A stretch of 64,000 nucleotides of DNA from CAVPCZ01 sp963779225 (GTDB lineage: Bacteria; Bacteroidota; Ignavibacteria; UBA10030; UBA6906): contig CAVZWW010000003.1 in assembly GCA_963779225.1 (NCBI GenBank), positions 3,410,001-3,474,000 of the forward strand, written 5' to 3'. A model generated the notes under the pieces. The model made no database searches. It was not told the DNA's origin and saw only the letters and a list, made by a program, of their open reading frames with translations. The position numbers were made by a program, and so were the translations under genes. This document shows, piece after piece, positions 35,110-44,440 of the stretch (position 1 is its first letter; each line of letters starts with the position of its first letter).

Positions 35110-36405
35110 TCACGCCAAAGAACCAACGTTCCGGATGTACTCCCCGTATGCTCCGCTGCCTCGCCTCAGAGTCCGTTTCTGTGTGTTGAAATCCACATGG
35201 TAGAGGCCGAAACGCTTCGAAAATCCGTGTGCCCATTCAAAGTTGTCCATCAAAGTCCAGAAGAAGAACCCGCGCAGATCCAATCCTTCGGTAACCTTCT
35301 TCTCCACCACCGCCAGGTGATCATTGATAAACGCTTCACGCAGCGTATCACTGTCGTCGGCCAGTCCGTTTTCGGTCACAAAGATGGGTTTCGATGTGGA
35401 TCGGGCAATGCGGTCCAGCATCCGGCCGAGCCCTGCGGGATGGATCTCCCACCCCATGTCCGTAATGCTCCCTGCATTGTGTTTTGTCACAGGGAGCACG
35501 ACCCCTGGACGCAGAGGAGACCAGTGGAGGAAAAAACGGGTGTAGTAGTTCAGCCCGACGAAATCACATCCATGGTCACCGTTAGCGTCGATGCGCTCCC
35601 GGACGACTCCCGGAAAACCAAATCGAAACCTGCCATCGGCCAGATACTCCAGAATGGCGTCGTTGAGGTTGCGGTCGGCAATCCGTGCAATGGCAACATC
35701 TAAGGGGTTCCAGGCTGAAGCGGGTTCGAAATCAAACATATTCGTCGCAATCCCTACGGCCGGGGTAGGATTGATCGTCTTGCATGCTGCGTAGACCGCC
35801 GAGTGTGTACGGAGGAGGTTGCGGAGCACGGCAGCGGCACTTCGCGCGGAATGATGCGCCGGTGGGAATTCTCCCGTGAAATACCCATTCACGGCAAAGA
35901 CTGCGGGTTCGTTGATGGTGCACCAGAGAGGAACACGGTCTGAGAGCCGTTTATACACGACTCGTGCAAACCGGGCGAACACATCCGGAGAGTCTTCCGA
36001 GAGAAATCCACCGCGATTTTCGAACCAGAGGGGATTGGTGAAGTGGTGGAGCGTGATCATCGGGGTAATCCCTGACGCCAGGAGAGCGTCCACCAGGCCC
36101 TCATAGTGCTTCAGAACTTCCCCGTCGAACACCCCCTCCTCTGGTTCGATCTTGCTCCACTCTACCGAAAAGCGGTACGCGTTCAGGCCGATATCCGTCA
36201 TGAGCCGGATATCCTCCCTGTAGCGTTCCCAGTGTTCGCAGGCTCGCCCCGAACGCTGGCCCCCTGTGATCCGGGGGCGTCCGCCTGCATCCTTCGCGTC
36301 CTCGAAGGCAGTCCAGTTGTTCCGCGTGCTCCCGCCTTCCACCTGATGGGAGGACGTGGCAGTCCCCCAGAGAAAGCCTTCTGGATAGATCCGTTTTCTG
36401 TTCAA
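35110..36405 (-). CDS. Family GH1 beta-glucosidase
   Basis: 431 residues. It begins with the GH1 signature FLWGTATSSHQVEGGSTRNNW; acid/base Glu is in WCTINEPAVFA, nucleophile Glu in PIFVTENGLADDSD, and the C-terminal aglycone-binding segment FFFWTLMDNFEWAHGFSKRFGL is complete. It releases terminal beta-linked glucose or galactose from short oligosaccharides, in the cytoplasm since no signal peptide is seen. The start is probably the TTG at 36405, as no nearby ATG is in frame. Confidence 0.93.
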   Translation of the reverse strand: MNRKRIYPEGFLWGTATSSHQVEGGSTRNNWTAFEDAKDAGGRPRITGGQRSGRACEHWERYREDIRLMTDIGLNAYRFSVEWSKIEPEEGVFDGEVLKHYEGLVDALLASGITPMITLHHFTNPLWFENRGGFLSEDSPDVFARFARVVYKRLSDRVPLWCTINEPAVFAVNGYFTGEFPPAHHSARSAAAVLRNLLRTHSAVYAACKTINPTPAVGIATNMFDFEPASAWNPLDVAIARIADRNLNDAILEYLADGRFRFGFPGVVRERIDANGDHGCDFVGLNYYTRFFLHWSPLRPGVVLPVTKHNAGSITDMGWEIHPAGLGRMLDRIARSTSKPIFVTENGLADDSDTLREAFINDHLAVVEKKVTEGLDLRGFFFWTLMDNFEWAHGFSKRFGLYHVDFNTQKRTLRRGSGAYGEYIRNVGSLA

Positions 36406-36580
36406 GGCAGCGAAGATTTCATTGCAGCGACGGTCAGACGAACATTCTTGCCAGGTTCAGGCCTACGCGTTTCTCCCCTCTGGAACCGATACCTCGCAAG
36501 CCAATGCGCATGCATCTCTTGAACTCGTAGCCAATGCCCGTGTGTTGCAGTTTTGTCCCTGTTTTCGAAGGCACAGTGGG

Positions 36581-37882
36581 CTAGAGGTACTTCATCTCAA
36601 CTGCTTTCTTTTCCAATTCTTCCCGGAACTCGGGCGCGGCGATATCGATGAGCGCTCTCGCGCGATCTCTAATCCGCTTTCCATAGAGCGAAGCAACTCC
36701 ATATTCAGTAACAATATAACGGACATGATTTCGCGTTGTTACGACACCCCCACCAAGCCGGATAGCTGAGACGATTTTGCTGATCTTCTGCCCCTTGACA
36801 CTGGCCGTGGACGGAAGCGCGATGATTGGCACTCCCCCCTTGCTCCTGGAGGCGCCGTAGATAAAGTCCACCTGTCCGCCGACGCCGCTATAGAGTCTGG
36901 GTCCGATGGAATCGGAGCACACCTGCCCGGTCAGGTCGACTTCAATTGCAGAGTTAATGGCCACCATCCTGGCATTCTGGGCGATAATGAACGGATCGTT
37001 CACGTACTCCGTAGGGTGCATTTCCACGATCGGATTGTCGTTGACAAACTCGTACAGCCGCTTTGTGCCGAGCATAAAACCGGCGATGATCTTCCCCGGA
37101 TGGAGCGTCTTAGCTTCCCCATCCACCACTCCCCGTTCCACAAGATTGATGATCCCGTCCGAGAACATTTCCGTGTGGACGCCGAGATGCTTATGATTCG
37201 TGAGCTGATGGAGCACGGCATCCGGAATCCCTCCGATACCCATCTGGAGCGTGGCACCGTCCGGGATCAGTCCGGCGATATGTTTTGCGATCTCCCGGGC
37301 GGTTTCTGAGGGATCTCCCATGGGCGTTTCCGGCAGCACATAGTCCACGGGAACGATATGGCTGATTTTTGAGACGTGGATGAACGCGTCTCCGAGGGTC
37401 CTGGGCATATTAGGATTCACTTCAGCAATCACGAGCCTGGCGCTTTGTGCAGCTGTCTTTGTGACGCCCACCTCGACTCCAAAAGAGCAGAAACCATGCT
37501 CATCCGGAGGGCTGACATGGATCAGCGCGACATCAAGGGGAAGGTTTCCAAACTTGAACAGGCCCGGGATCTCGCTCAGAAAGCACGGGGTGAAGTCGGC
37601 CCGGCCTTCGTTGACCGCCTGCCGGACATTATCGCTTATGAAGAGCGTATTGACGCGGATATGCCCCTCCATTTCCGGTGCAACGTAGTCGGCGCTCCCT
37701 ATCGTGAGCACCTGGACCACCTCAACATCCTTCAGCTCGTTTGCCCGCTTCACAAATGCTCCCATGACCTTCTGTGGCACGGAGCAGTTTCCCGTAAGGA
37801 ATACTCTCTGTCCCGAATTGATTACCTGTACCGCCTGTTCGGGGGTGACGGTGCGTTCCCGGAAGATATCCATCCAGCTCAT
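36581..37882 (-). CDS. Acetyl-CoA hydrolase / 4-hydroxybutyrate CoA-transferase family protein
   Basis: 433 residues with the two-half family-I CoA-transferase layout. The catalytic glutamate lies in the C-terminal half, probably in HVRYIVTEYGVASLYGKRIRDRA, and the GIGGIPDAVLHQL and GVGGQVDFIYGASRSKGG loops bind CoA. Substrates in the family include acetyl-CoA, 4-hydroxybutyrate and succinate. The ATG overlaps the stop of the alanine dehydrogenase gene (ATGA), so the two are coupled. This suggests amino-acid fermentation or butyrate-type metabolism, as an inference. Confidence 0.9.
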   Translation of the reverse strand: MSWMDIFRERTVTPEQAVQVINSGQRVFLTGNCSVPQKVMGAFVKRANELKDVEVVQVLTIGSADYVAPEMEGHIRVNTLFISDNVRQAVNEGRADFTPCFLSEIPGLFKFGNLPLDVALIHVSPPDEHGFCSFGVEVGVTKTAAQSARLVIAEVNPNMPRTLGDAFIHVSKISHIVPVDYVLPETPMGDPSETAREIAKHIAGLIPDGATLQMGIGGIPDAVLHQLTNHKHLGVHTEMFSDGIINLVERGVVDGEAKTLHPGKIIAGFMLGTKRLYEFVNDNPIVEMHPTEYVNDPFIIAQNARMVAINSAIEVDLTGQVCSDSIGPRLYSGVGGQVDFIYGASRSKGGVPIIALPSTASVKGQKISKIVSAIRLGGGVVTTRNHVRYIVTEYGVASLYGKRIRDRARALIDIAAPEFREELEKKAVEMKYL

Positions 37883-38988
37883 GACGATCTCTCCTTTTCG
37901 CCATGATGCGCGGCAAGCACCGGGTTCACAATCTTGCCCCCCAGGGTGGCAACACCACGCTTGAGGGTAGAGCTCTCTTTCAGGGCCACTTCCAGTCCGA
38001 CCCGGGCGATCTCCTGGATAAACGGCCAGGCGGCATTATTGAAGGCATGTGTGGCTGTTCGCGCAACGACAGAGGTCATGTTGGGGACGCAGTAGTGGAG
38101 GATATTCTCCTCCACGAAGGTCGGATCGCGGTGCGTTGTGAGGCGGCTCGTCTCCACGCATCCGCCCTGGTCGATGGAGATATCCAGTATGATCGAACGG
38201 GGTTTCATCAACTTCACCATATCGCGGGTAATGATGATGGGCGACCGTGTACCGGGAACCAGCACCGCGCCGACGAGCACATCGGCGAATTTGATCACCT
38301 TCCGGATATTGAAGGGATGGGAAACCATGGTCACAAGGCGTCCGGCCATGCCGTGCATCTCATCCAGGTATTGCAGGCGTGCAAGATCGTGATCCAGCAC
38401 ATACACGCTGGCGCCTTCACGGAGAAACGCGTGGGCGGCGGCGGTCCCGAACGTTCCCGCTCCGATAATCACCACTTCCGCCGGGGGAACACCGGGAACA
38501 CCACCCAGGAGGATTCCTTTCCCGCCGTGGTGATTCTGCAGCATGGTTGCTGCGATCTGTGGTGCCATGCGGCCTGCAGCCTGACTTAACGGGATCTGAA
38601 CAGGAAGCAAGCCGTGATCGTCCTGCATCAACTCGTAGGCGATGGCGGTGATCTTCTTCTTGAGGAGCATCTGTACTCTTTCGCGCCGCGAGACCGCCAG
38701 GTGCAGAAACCCCATCAACGTACATCCGTCCCGGAGCAGGTCGACTTCTTCCGCGGTGGGTCGGCCCACTTTCAGCACAAGCTCTGAACGGCCGTACAGT
38801 TCTTGCGGAGAATAGACAATTCGTCCGCCCGCGCGTTCATAGTCGAGATCGGGAAATCCGGCTCCCAGTCCGGCGTCCTTTTCGACATAGCATGAGTGGC
38901 CGGAGTGGGTCAGCAGTTCAACGCCCGCGGGCGTCAGCCCCACCCGGAATTCGTCAGCGCGCTGTTCTTTTGGTACGCCGATATCCAT
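37879..38988 (-). CDS. ald: Alanine dehydrogenase
   Basis: 369 residues, as in other Ald proteins. N-terminal IGVPKEQRADEFRVGLTPAGVELLTHSGH, substrate-binding Arg and Lys, GFLHLAV, and the NAD-binding Rossmann GxGxxG in VVIIGAGTFGTAAAHAFLREGA. It interconverts L-alanine and pyruvate with NAD. There is a good GGAGG site upstream of ATG 38988. The CoA-transferase gene is overlapped downstream. The C-terminal part (ENILHYCVPNMTSVVARTATHAFNNA) is complete. Confidence 0.95.
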   Translation of the reverse strand: MDIGVPKEQRADEFRVGLTPAGVELLTHSGHSCYVEKDAGLGAGFPDLDYERAGGRIVYSPQELYGRSELVLKVGRPTAEEVDLLRDGCTLMGFLHLAVSRRERVQMLLKKKITAIAYELMQDDHGLLPVQIPLSQAAGRMAPQIAATMLQNHHGGKGILLGGVPGVPPAEVVIIGAGTFGTAAAHAFLREGASVYVLDHDLARLQYLDEMHGMAGRLVTMVSHPFNIRKVIKFADVLVGAVLVPGTRSPIIITRDMVKLMKPRSIILDISIDQGGCVETSRLTTHRDPTFVEENILHYCVPNMTSVVARTATHAFNNAAWPFIQEIARVGLEVALKESSTLKRGVATLGGKIVNPVLAAHHGEKERSS

Positions 38989-39043
38989 TGTTCCTCCATA
39001 GACCGTATGTTAAGCGCGTAAGTTCCGTGCACAGAAAGTGATA

Positions 39044-40108
39044 TTAATACTTCCCTACTGTGCGGGCTGTCTCGTACAATGCAACGACATTCTCCGTGGG
39101 TGAGTTGTCCTGCAGCATATGGGTGGGAGAGAAAGCATACCCTCCCCCGGGCATCATTGTTTCCAGCGTCTCGCGTGCCATAGTCACGGTCTCCGCAACG
39201 CTCCCCCGTGCGACGACACCGGCAGTGGAGATGCATCCGTGAAAGGAAAGCCGTGTGCCGTACGTGCGTTTGAGATATGCGGGCGACATGTCTTTTGCTT
39301 CCGGCTGAAGCGTGTCCACGATCGAAATACCCATCTCCAGGAAATCCTCGTACGCCCAGCTGCTGGATCCGCAGGAGTGCATCATCACCGGGATGCCGAA
39401 GCTCCGGGCGAGGTCCACAAACGGCTGGTGGCGGGGACGGATGTGTTTGCGGAAGAGTGCAAGGCTGATCAGGGGTGCGCGTTGCGTGCCCAGATCCTCG
39501 CCCAGCCAGAGGATGTCGATCTCCCCCTTCGCAGCCTCGAGCGTCCGCTCCAGCATTTTCAGCTGGAGCTCGTTCTTCCGGTCCATGAAGCGGAGGCACG
39601 CTTCTTCGTCGGTCATCAGGTCGACCAGGACCTGCTCCATGCTGCGGATCATGCCTGCGGTATTGATCATGTCGCCGGCGCCCGGGTTGCCTATGAGGAG
39701 GCAGTAGTGGCGGTTGGCTTTGCACTGTGCAGGGATGGCGGCGTAATCATAGTCATCGGGCGAGGGCATCGGCCAGCGTTCCACGTCTTCGAGCGAAGCA
39801 TCGCGGAGCGGGAAATCACAGAAGTCCCAGTACCCTCCACTTTCGTGTTCCACCCATTTGGTGCGGATGCCCCAGAGGTCCACCTTGCGGCCGGGTGGAG
39901 CTGTGTGGAGTGGTGGCCCGGTGTAGGCCGGAATGATTTCCACGAAGTCGACGCCCAGGGCCTGGCGGAGTCCCTCATCGTCGTCGGGTCCCAGATTGTA
40001 GTGGGCTTTCAGGCGGCGATCGATTCCCGGGTTGGCCAGGTAGTCGATGGGAACGCGGTCGGGAATCTGGTGGTGAAAAGCCTGTAGGACGCGATCTCGT
40101 GAAGTCAT
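39044..40108 (-). CDS. Uroporphyrinogen decarboxylase (URO-D) family protein
   Basis: 354 residues from ATG 40108 (MTSRDRVLQAFHHQIPDRVP); the frame further up overlaps repeat DNA and is not used. The (beta/alpha)8 URO-D-like barrel is recognisable from the start motif, DYLANPGID, LWLGEDLGTQRAPLIS, PVMMHSCGSSSWAYEDFLEMG and FHGCISTAGVVARG. The C-terminal Cys/His set resembles cobalamin-linked methyltransferases (MtaA/MtbA type) more than true HemE. No corrinoid protein is adjacent, so the substrate is open. Confidence 0.85.
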   Translation of the reverse strand: MTSRDRVLQAFHHQIPDRVPIDYLANPGIDRRLKAHYNLGPDDDEGLRQALGVDFVEIIPAYTGPPLHTAPPGRKVDLWGIRTKWVEHESGGYWDFCDFPLRDASLEDVERWPMPSPDDYDYAAIPAQCKANRHYCLLIGNPGAGDMINTAGMIRSMEQVLVDLMTDEEACLRFMDRKNELQLKMLERTLEAAKGEIDILWLGEDLGTQRAPLISLALFRKHIRPRHQPFVDLARSFGIPVMMHSCGSSSWAYEDFLEMGISIVDTLQPEAKDMSPAYLKRTYGTRLSFHGCISTAGVVARGSVAETVTMARETLETMMPGGGYAFSPTHMLQDNSPTENVVALYETARTVGKY

Positions 40109-40189
40109 GGTACCGGAGGTTTTTGGGGGAACAGGAGTGGTCGAGCTGCTTGCGCAGTGCGCGGTGAGACTCAGCCTGAGTCGCACCCT

Positions 40190-40420
40190 GAGTCGCAGGA
40201 GCTTCCGGGCCCCACTTGGGCCTCAGGCAGCCCAACTTGTGCCCCAGCCAGAGGCTCTGCTTGAGGCACATCGTGAGCCACAAGCTGAGGCACAGTGGCA
40301 TATGTGGCATTTCTTGAGCCTCTGGCGACATATGAGTCTCAGACTGAGCCTCATGAGCCCCGGTGCCACACGCGCCTGCACATGCCTGCGGCACGGCTGA
40401 AATTTACTCAAACCCCCCGT
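40190..40420. repeat. Modular GAGGC-rich intergenic repeat, copy A
   Basis: Dense GAGGCNC and GAGCCTC words. GCCAGAGGCTC at 40247-40257 is the exact complement of GAGCCTCTGGC at 40316-40326, so a long hairpin can form. Ends in a block (CCACACGCGCCTG...GCACGGCTGAAAT) shared with copy C. Related copies: 41908-41995, 44610-44830, more distantly 55580-55770. Confidence 0.6.
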
Positions 40421-40602
40421 GACAATCAAGAAATCGACTTCCCGGTTCTCTCAACAAAAACACATTTGCCGATGGGGATTCCCGAGCCGGCAACGGTGAT
40501 ACGAATATCATGAACAACCTGAATTAAATGGAGATTCTGGATCAGCAACATGATCAACGCATGCAAAACCTGAAGAAATGGAAGGACACGTTCCGATTTC
40601 CC

Positions 40603-40631
40603 TTGACATTTTCTCACAGCAGTACTACCTT
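40603..40631 (+). promoter_or_regulatory. Conserved promoter in leader copy 1
   Basis: TTGACA at 40603-40608, 17 bases, TACCTT at 40626-40631; copy 2 has TTGACG, 17 bases, TAACTT. TA-CTTTC also fits the Bacteroidetes TAnnTTTG -7 box. Confidence 0.55.
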
Positions 40632-40647
40632 TCCCCCATGCTTACAT

Positions 40648-40679
40648 AGGTCGAATGCGGGCGTGCCCGCGTCAGACCT
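40648..40679 (+). other. Conserved leader RNA hairpin, copy 1
   Basis: Outer arms AGGTC/GACCT and inner arms GCGGGC (40657-40662)/GCCCGC (40665-40670). It begins about 17 bases after the -10 box, in the untranslated leader of the gene at 41008. The inner stem is kept in copy 2 despite changed loop bases. Confidence 0.45.
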
Positions 40680-41007
40680 GGAAGCGCACCTGCTCTTAGA
40701 TTCCATCTGCACTCCCTCCTCTCCCGCGGATGTCAGTCTCCGCATTCTCTTTTGAGATCCTCAAGAACGGACTCAGACGCAAAGGCTCGATGGGAGACTC
40801 GGTGAGCCGCTGATCATTATCGTCTTTCCCGACACCACCTGGTCCCGCCTCAAGCCAAAATCTCTGACACCATCCTTGCGTACGCGGTGCGCTCACATAT
40901 CCCGCCCGCTTCGGCGAGCGTCGCTCGTGGAGAGTCTGACAGTCTGCACCACCTGATGTGAGTCCATGTGGCAAGGACAATTTCACCCGGGAGAAAGGAT
41001 GACAGCT

Positions 41008-41733
41008 ATGATCGGTAAACGAGTTCTTCAGCATGTTCGAAGGCTGGCACTTGTTGCGTTGGTGCTCGCCGGGTTCGCGAGTGTTCAAAGTCAGCCAAAG
41101 GCCGGCGATTGGAAGGCGACAGCAGGTTTTGGAGAGTTCACGCTTACGGTTTCCGAGGGAGGGGCAAGCATCACGAAAATCGCTTTCATGTTCATGGCAT
41201 TCAATTGTGGAGGTGTGGGCATTACGTTGTCCGGCGGAATAACCGTTATGAGCTCCTGGAGTATCACGAATAATCAGTTTACGATCACCAAGAATCTGAA
41301 CACAAGTTTCTCGGGGACGCCGTGGCCGCTCACCATAGCGGGCACGTTTAGCGCATCGGGAGATCAGGTATCAGGCACCTGGAATGCAAATGTGGCCGGA
41401 TCACCCTGTTCCGGAAGCTGGGGCCCGGTCGGCCAGGTAGTGTCTGTAGAAGAAATCCGTGACATTCCCGCGCGGTATGCGTTGGGGCAAAACTACCCCA
41501 ACCCGTTCAATCCCTCGACGATGATCTGTTACGAGTTGCCACGGAAGTCGGCTGTCCAACTGACCGTCTTCAACAACCTCGGTCAGCAGGTGGCTCAGCT
41601 CGCCAATGGCGACATGGAGGCGGGGTATCATGAGGTGCTGTTTGACGGAAGCGATCTGTCAAGCGGCGTGTACTTCTACCGCCTGAGGGCCGGGGATTTT
41701 GTAGAGACGCGCCAGTTGGTGCTTATGCGATAG
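41008..41733 (+). CDS. Secreted protein with type IX secretion tail (cassette 1)
   Basis: 241 residues from ATG 41008, with AAAGGA eight bases upstream. Signal peptide LALVALVLAGFASVQSQ. The central domain (about 25-145) is a small beta-rich fold not recognised (FGEFTLTVSEGGASITKIAF; LTIAGTFSASGDQVSGTW). The C-terminal 90 residues are a standard Por/T9SS sorting tail: YALGQNYPNPFNPSTMICYEL, VFNNLGQQVAQL, FDGSDLSSGVYFYRLRAGDFVETRQLVLMR. The tail DNA is almost identical to that at 44090-44356, whereas the bodies are unrelated. A terminator follows at 41773. Confidence 0.85.
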   Translation: MIGKRVLQHVRRLALVALVLAGFASVQSQPKAGDWKATAGFGEFTLTVSEGGASITKIAFMFMAFNCGGVGITLSGGITVMSSWSITNNQFTITKNLNTSFSGTPWPLTIAGTFSASGDQVSGTWNANVAGSPCSGSWGPVGQVVSVEEIRDIPARYALGQNYPNPFNPSTMICYELPRKSAVQLTVFNNLGQQVAQLANGDMEAGYHEVLFDGSDLSSGVYFYRLRAGDFVETRQLVLMR

Positions 41734-41772
41734 GAACATTTCGCTCCCCCGCTGCCGTACACACGGTGAAGA

Positions 41773-41815
41773 AAAAGGGCTGTCCCAGAAGTCCAGGGAC
41801 GCCCTTTCTTTTTGA
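41773..41815 (+). terminator. Rho-independent terminator after cassette 1
   Basis: AAAGGGC-TGTCCC pairs with GGGAC-GCCCTTT around AGAAGTCCA, followed by CTTTTT. The same structure follows cassette 2 at 44400-44440. Confidence 0.8.
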
Positions 41816-41907
41816 AATCGTGTAGAAGAAGGCCGTGGAGAAGAAAAAGCACAAGGTCGGGGAGAAGGCGCAGGACTTATTCAGGCATGGTGAAGATGTA
41901 GAGAAGT

Positions 41908-41995
41908 GTGCCCCAGCCAGAGGCTCTGCTTGAGGCACAAGTTGAGGCACATCGTGAGCCACAAGCTGAGGCACTGAGCCTCATGAGCTTTGTGA
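41908..41995. repeat. Modular GAGGC-rich repeat, copy B (short)
   Basis: Contains GCCAGAGGCTC at 41916-41926 and several TGAGGCAC words; only part of copy A is present. It directly follows the duplicated terminator segment. Confidence 0.55.
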
Positions 41996-42146
41996 GTAAA
42001 TCGAAATGAAAGTGACACCTTCAGGCAATTCGATTTTGGCACCATCAAGACATTGCATAACACTGGTCCGCCGGGGATTGGAAAACGCAATCTCAAGGTG
42101 CATTTCTATCGCATTCAAACAGGAGAATTATCGAAAGGACAAAGCA

Positions 42147-42581
42147 ATGGACCCGCGACCGCTCATGCTGTATGTACTCATTGCGCTCCTCGCCACTCAA
42201 TGCGATACGATGGTTGCTCAAATCCCTACCGAAAGATTGAAAGTGAAATTGACGGATCAATGGGTTGAGCTCGTCGGAGAAGACTCCATGGCCAGTTTCA
42301 AACTGACGGATTCATCGATCGTCAACGAGGATGCATTTCCCATCGTTAAGGTTGCCGCAGTTCCTCCCGTGGGCCGGTCTGTCCGTCAGTTTACGCCGAT
42401 TATAGTCAATGCGGTCGTCACGAAGCGGGGAAATGTCAGGAGGGCATGGATCGTCTCGAGCGACAGTCCATATTTCAACAAGTCAGTGCTAAAGGCTGTC
42501 GTTCAATGGAAATACCAGCCACGGATCTTCAATGGTGTTCCCGTAGACACGCTCGTCACAATCGAAATTCCCGTGCGGTGA
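42147..42581 (+). CDS. TonB C-terminal domain protein
   Basis: 144 residues from ATG 42147, with GAAAGGA upstream. It has a hydrophobic signal-like start (MLYVLIALLATQCDTMVAQ), a short linker and a C-terminal TonB_C domain at about 70-144: FTPIIVNAVVTKRGNVRRAWIVSSDSPYFNKSVLKAVVQWKYQPRIFNGVPVDTLVTIEIPVR. No ExbB/ExbD genes are near and no N-terminal membrane anchor plus proline-rich linker is seen, so it is a stand-alone, probably exported TonB_C protein, not a classical TonB. Confidence 0.75.
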   Translation: MDPRPLMLYVLIALLATQCDTMVAQIPTERLKVKLTDQWVELVGEDSMASFKLTDSSIVNEDAFPIVKVAAVPPVGRSVRQFTPIIVNAVVTKRGNVRRAWIVSSDSPYFNKSVLKAVVQWKYQPRIFNGVPVDTLVTIEIPVR

Positions 42582-42829
42582 AACGATGTCACTGTAATCT
42601 TCAAAGCCGTCGTGCTGATAAGTTGATAGCTTCAGAAGATCACCTCGACCCCCCGTGACAATCAAGAAATCGACTTCTCGACTCTCTTAGGAAGAACCCA
42701 CTTCCCGATCGGGGTTCCCGCCCTGGGAACGGTGGTATGAGCATTCTGAAAAAGACGGAGATTCTGAATCAGCAACGCGATCGGTACATGCAGAACCTGA
42801 AGAAATGGAAGGACACTTTCCAATTTCCC

Positions 42830-42858
42830 TTGACGTTTTCGAACAGCAGTACTAACTT
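42830..42858 (+). promoter_or_regulatory. Conserved promoter in leader copy 2
   Basis: TTGACG at 42830-42835, 17 bases, TAACTT at 42853-42858. Confidence 0.55.
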
Positions 42859-42874
42859 TCCTTTATGCTTACAT

Positions 42875-42906
42875 AGGTCGAATGCGGGGCCTCCCGCGTC
42901 AGACCT
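42875..42906 (+). other. Conserved leader RNA hairpin, copy 2
   Basis: AGGTC/GACCT outer arms and GCGGG (42884-42888)/CCCGC (42893-42897) inner arms, in the leader of the gene at 43099. Confidence 0.45.
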
Positions 42907-43098
42907 GGAAGCGCACCTGCTGTTTGTCTCCATCTGCACTCCCTCCTCTCCCGCGGGTTTCAACTTCCACATTCAAAAAATGTGATTCGGTGCAAGAGTC
43001 AGCGAGCCGCCCAGTGTTTCCGTCCTACGCCACGACCCACTGAGCTCCGTTCTCTGGCCAGTTATCTCCCATAGCATCTGACTTGGAAGGAAGACAAG

Positions 43099-44356
43099 AT
43101 GAGAACTCAAACCATCTGTCTCGCACTCGTCCTCGTTCTGGTTTGTCCCTATGCGTCCGGTCAATGGGTGAAAACCGCCGGACCTTATGACGGCTCTATA
43201 AGATGCTTTGCCGTTTCGGGCACGAATCTCTTTGCCGGGACTTCTGGGGGCGTCATTCTTTCCACCAACAACGGCACAAGCTGGACAGCAGTGAACACCG
43301 GCTTGACGCGCGCTGATGTCCGTGCTCTTGCCGTCTCCGGCACGAATGTCTTTGCCGGGACCGGGAATCAGAGCTATGGCCCCGTCTCAGATGGTCACGG
43401 TGTCTTTCGTTCCACCGACAACGGCACAAGCTGGACGGCGGTCAATGAAGGGTTGCCGAAGGATACATATGACACTACACGATATCTTTCCATCCAATGC
43501 TTTGCATCGAGCGGCACGAGTCTCTTTGCCGGAACTTGGGACGGCGTCTTCCTTTCCACCGACAACGGCACAAGCTGGACAGCAGTCAACACCGGCTTGA
43601 CGAATACTCAAGTCTTTTCTCTTGCCGTTTCGGGCACGAAACTCTTTGCCGGGACTCAGGATGGCGTCTTTCTTTCCACCAACAACGGCACAAGCTGGAT
43701 TCGTCTTTTCATCAGCGGCTTGCCGCACAGTTCCTTCTGGTCTCTTGCCATTTCGGGCACGAATCTCTTTGCCGGGACTGACGGCTCCGGCGTCTTTCTT
43801 TCCACCGATAGCGGCACAAGCTGGACTCAAGTCTTCGTCAGCTTGGGAGTCCATGCTCTTGCCGTTTCGGGCACGAATCTCTTTGTCGGGGATAATTACC
43901 GCGGCGTCTTTCTTTACACCAACAACATCGCAAGGAAGACTCCAGTCAACACCGGCTTGACGAACATTCACGTCTCGTCTCTTGCCGTTTCAGGCACAAA
44001 TCTCTTTGCGGGAACCGAGGGCGGTGGCGTCTGGAGTCGACCGTTATCGGAGATGATCACCTCAGTCGAACCCGTCACGAGCCAATTGCCGCACGAGTTC
44101 TCGCTTCGTCAGAACTACCCCAACCCCTTCAATCCCTCGACGACGATCTGTTACGAGTTACCAAGGAAGTCGGCTGTCCGGCTGACCGTCTTCAACAACC
44201 TCGGCCAGCAGGTGGCTCAGCTCGCCAATGGCGACATGGAGGCAGGATATCATGAGGTGCAGTTTGACGGAAGCGAGTCTGTCAAGCGGCGTGTACTTCT
44301 ATCGGTTGAGGGCCGGTGATTTTGTGGAGACGCGCAAGTTGGTGCTTATCCGATAG
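43099..44356 (+). CDS. Secreted beta-propeller-like repeat protein with T9SS tail (cassette 2; frameshift in tail)
   Basis: Signal peptide TICLALVLVLVCPYASGQ, with GGAAGGAAG upstream of ATG 43099. About seven or eight repeats of roughly 35-45 residues follow, each like LAVSGTNLFAGT-GGVFLSTNNGTSWTAVN, resembling BNR/photosystem-stability-factor blades. From about residue 325 a T9SS tail starts (FSLRQNYPNPFNPSTTICYEL). An extra G at about 44277 turns GSDLSSGVYFYRL into GSESVKRRV and gives an early stop at 44319; in the other frame the tail runs on to VETRKLVLIR and the stop at 44356. The tail and terminator are near-identical to cassette 1. Confidence 0.82.
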
Positions 44357-44399
44357 GGCCGTTTGGCCGCCCCCCCACTGCTGTACACACGGCGAAGAG

Positions 44400-44440
44400 A
44401 AGGGGCTGTCCCAGAAGTCCGGGGACGGCCCTTTCTTTTT
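44400..44440 (+). terminator. Rho-independent terminator after cassette 2
   Basis: AGGGGC-TGTCCC pairs with GGGGAC-GGCCCT, followed by TTCTTTTT; homologous to the terminator at 41773. Confidence 0.8.

Larger units (their letters stand above)
40413..40745 (+). repeat. Duplicated promoter/leader element, copy 1
   Basis: About 330 bases, closely similar to 42648-42975. It starts CCCCCCGTGACAATCAAGAAA, contains a conserved promoter and hairpin, and lies upstream of a T9SS-tail gene in both places. A 75-codon frame (40528-40755) has a counterpart in copy 2; differences are only slightly richer at third positions, so coding is not established. Confidence 0.65.
42648..42975 (+). repeat. Duplicated promoter/leader element, copy 2
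   Basis: Second copy of the ~330-base element at 40413-40745, upstream of the propeller gene at 43099. The 82-codon frame 42737-42985 corresponds to the frame in copy 1. Confidence 0.65.

Noticed and set aside
41723..41974. Minus-strand frame similar to one at 44282-44544, which might suggest a repeated gene
   Set aside because: The similarity comes from the duplicated terminator and tail DNA; reading is low-complexity and lacks start signals.
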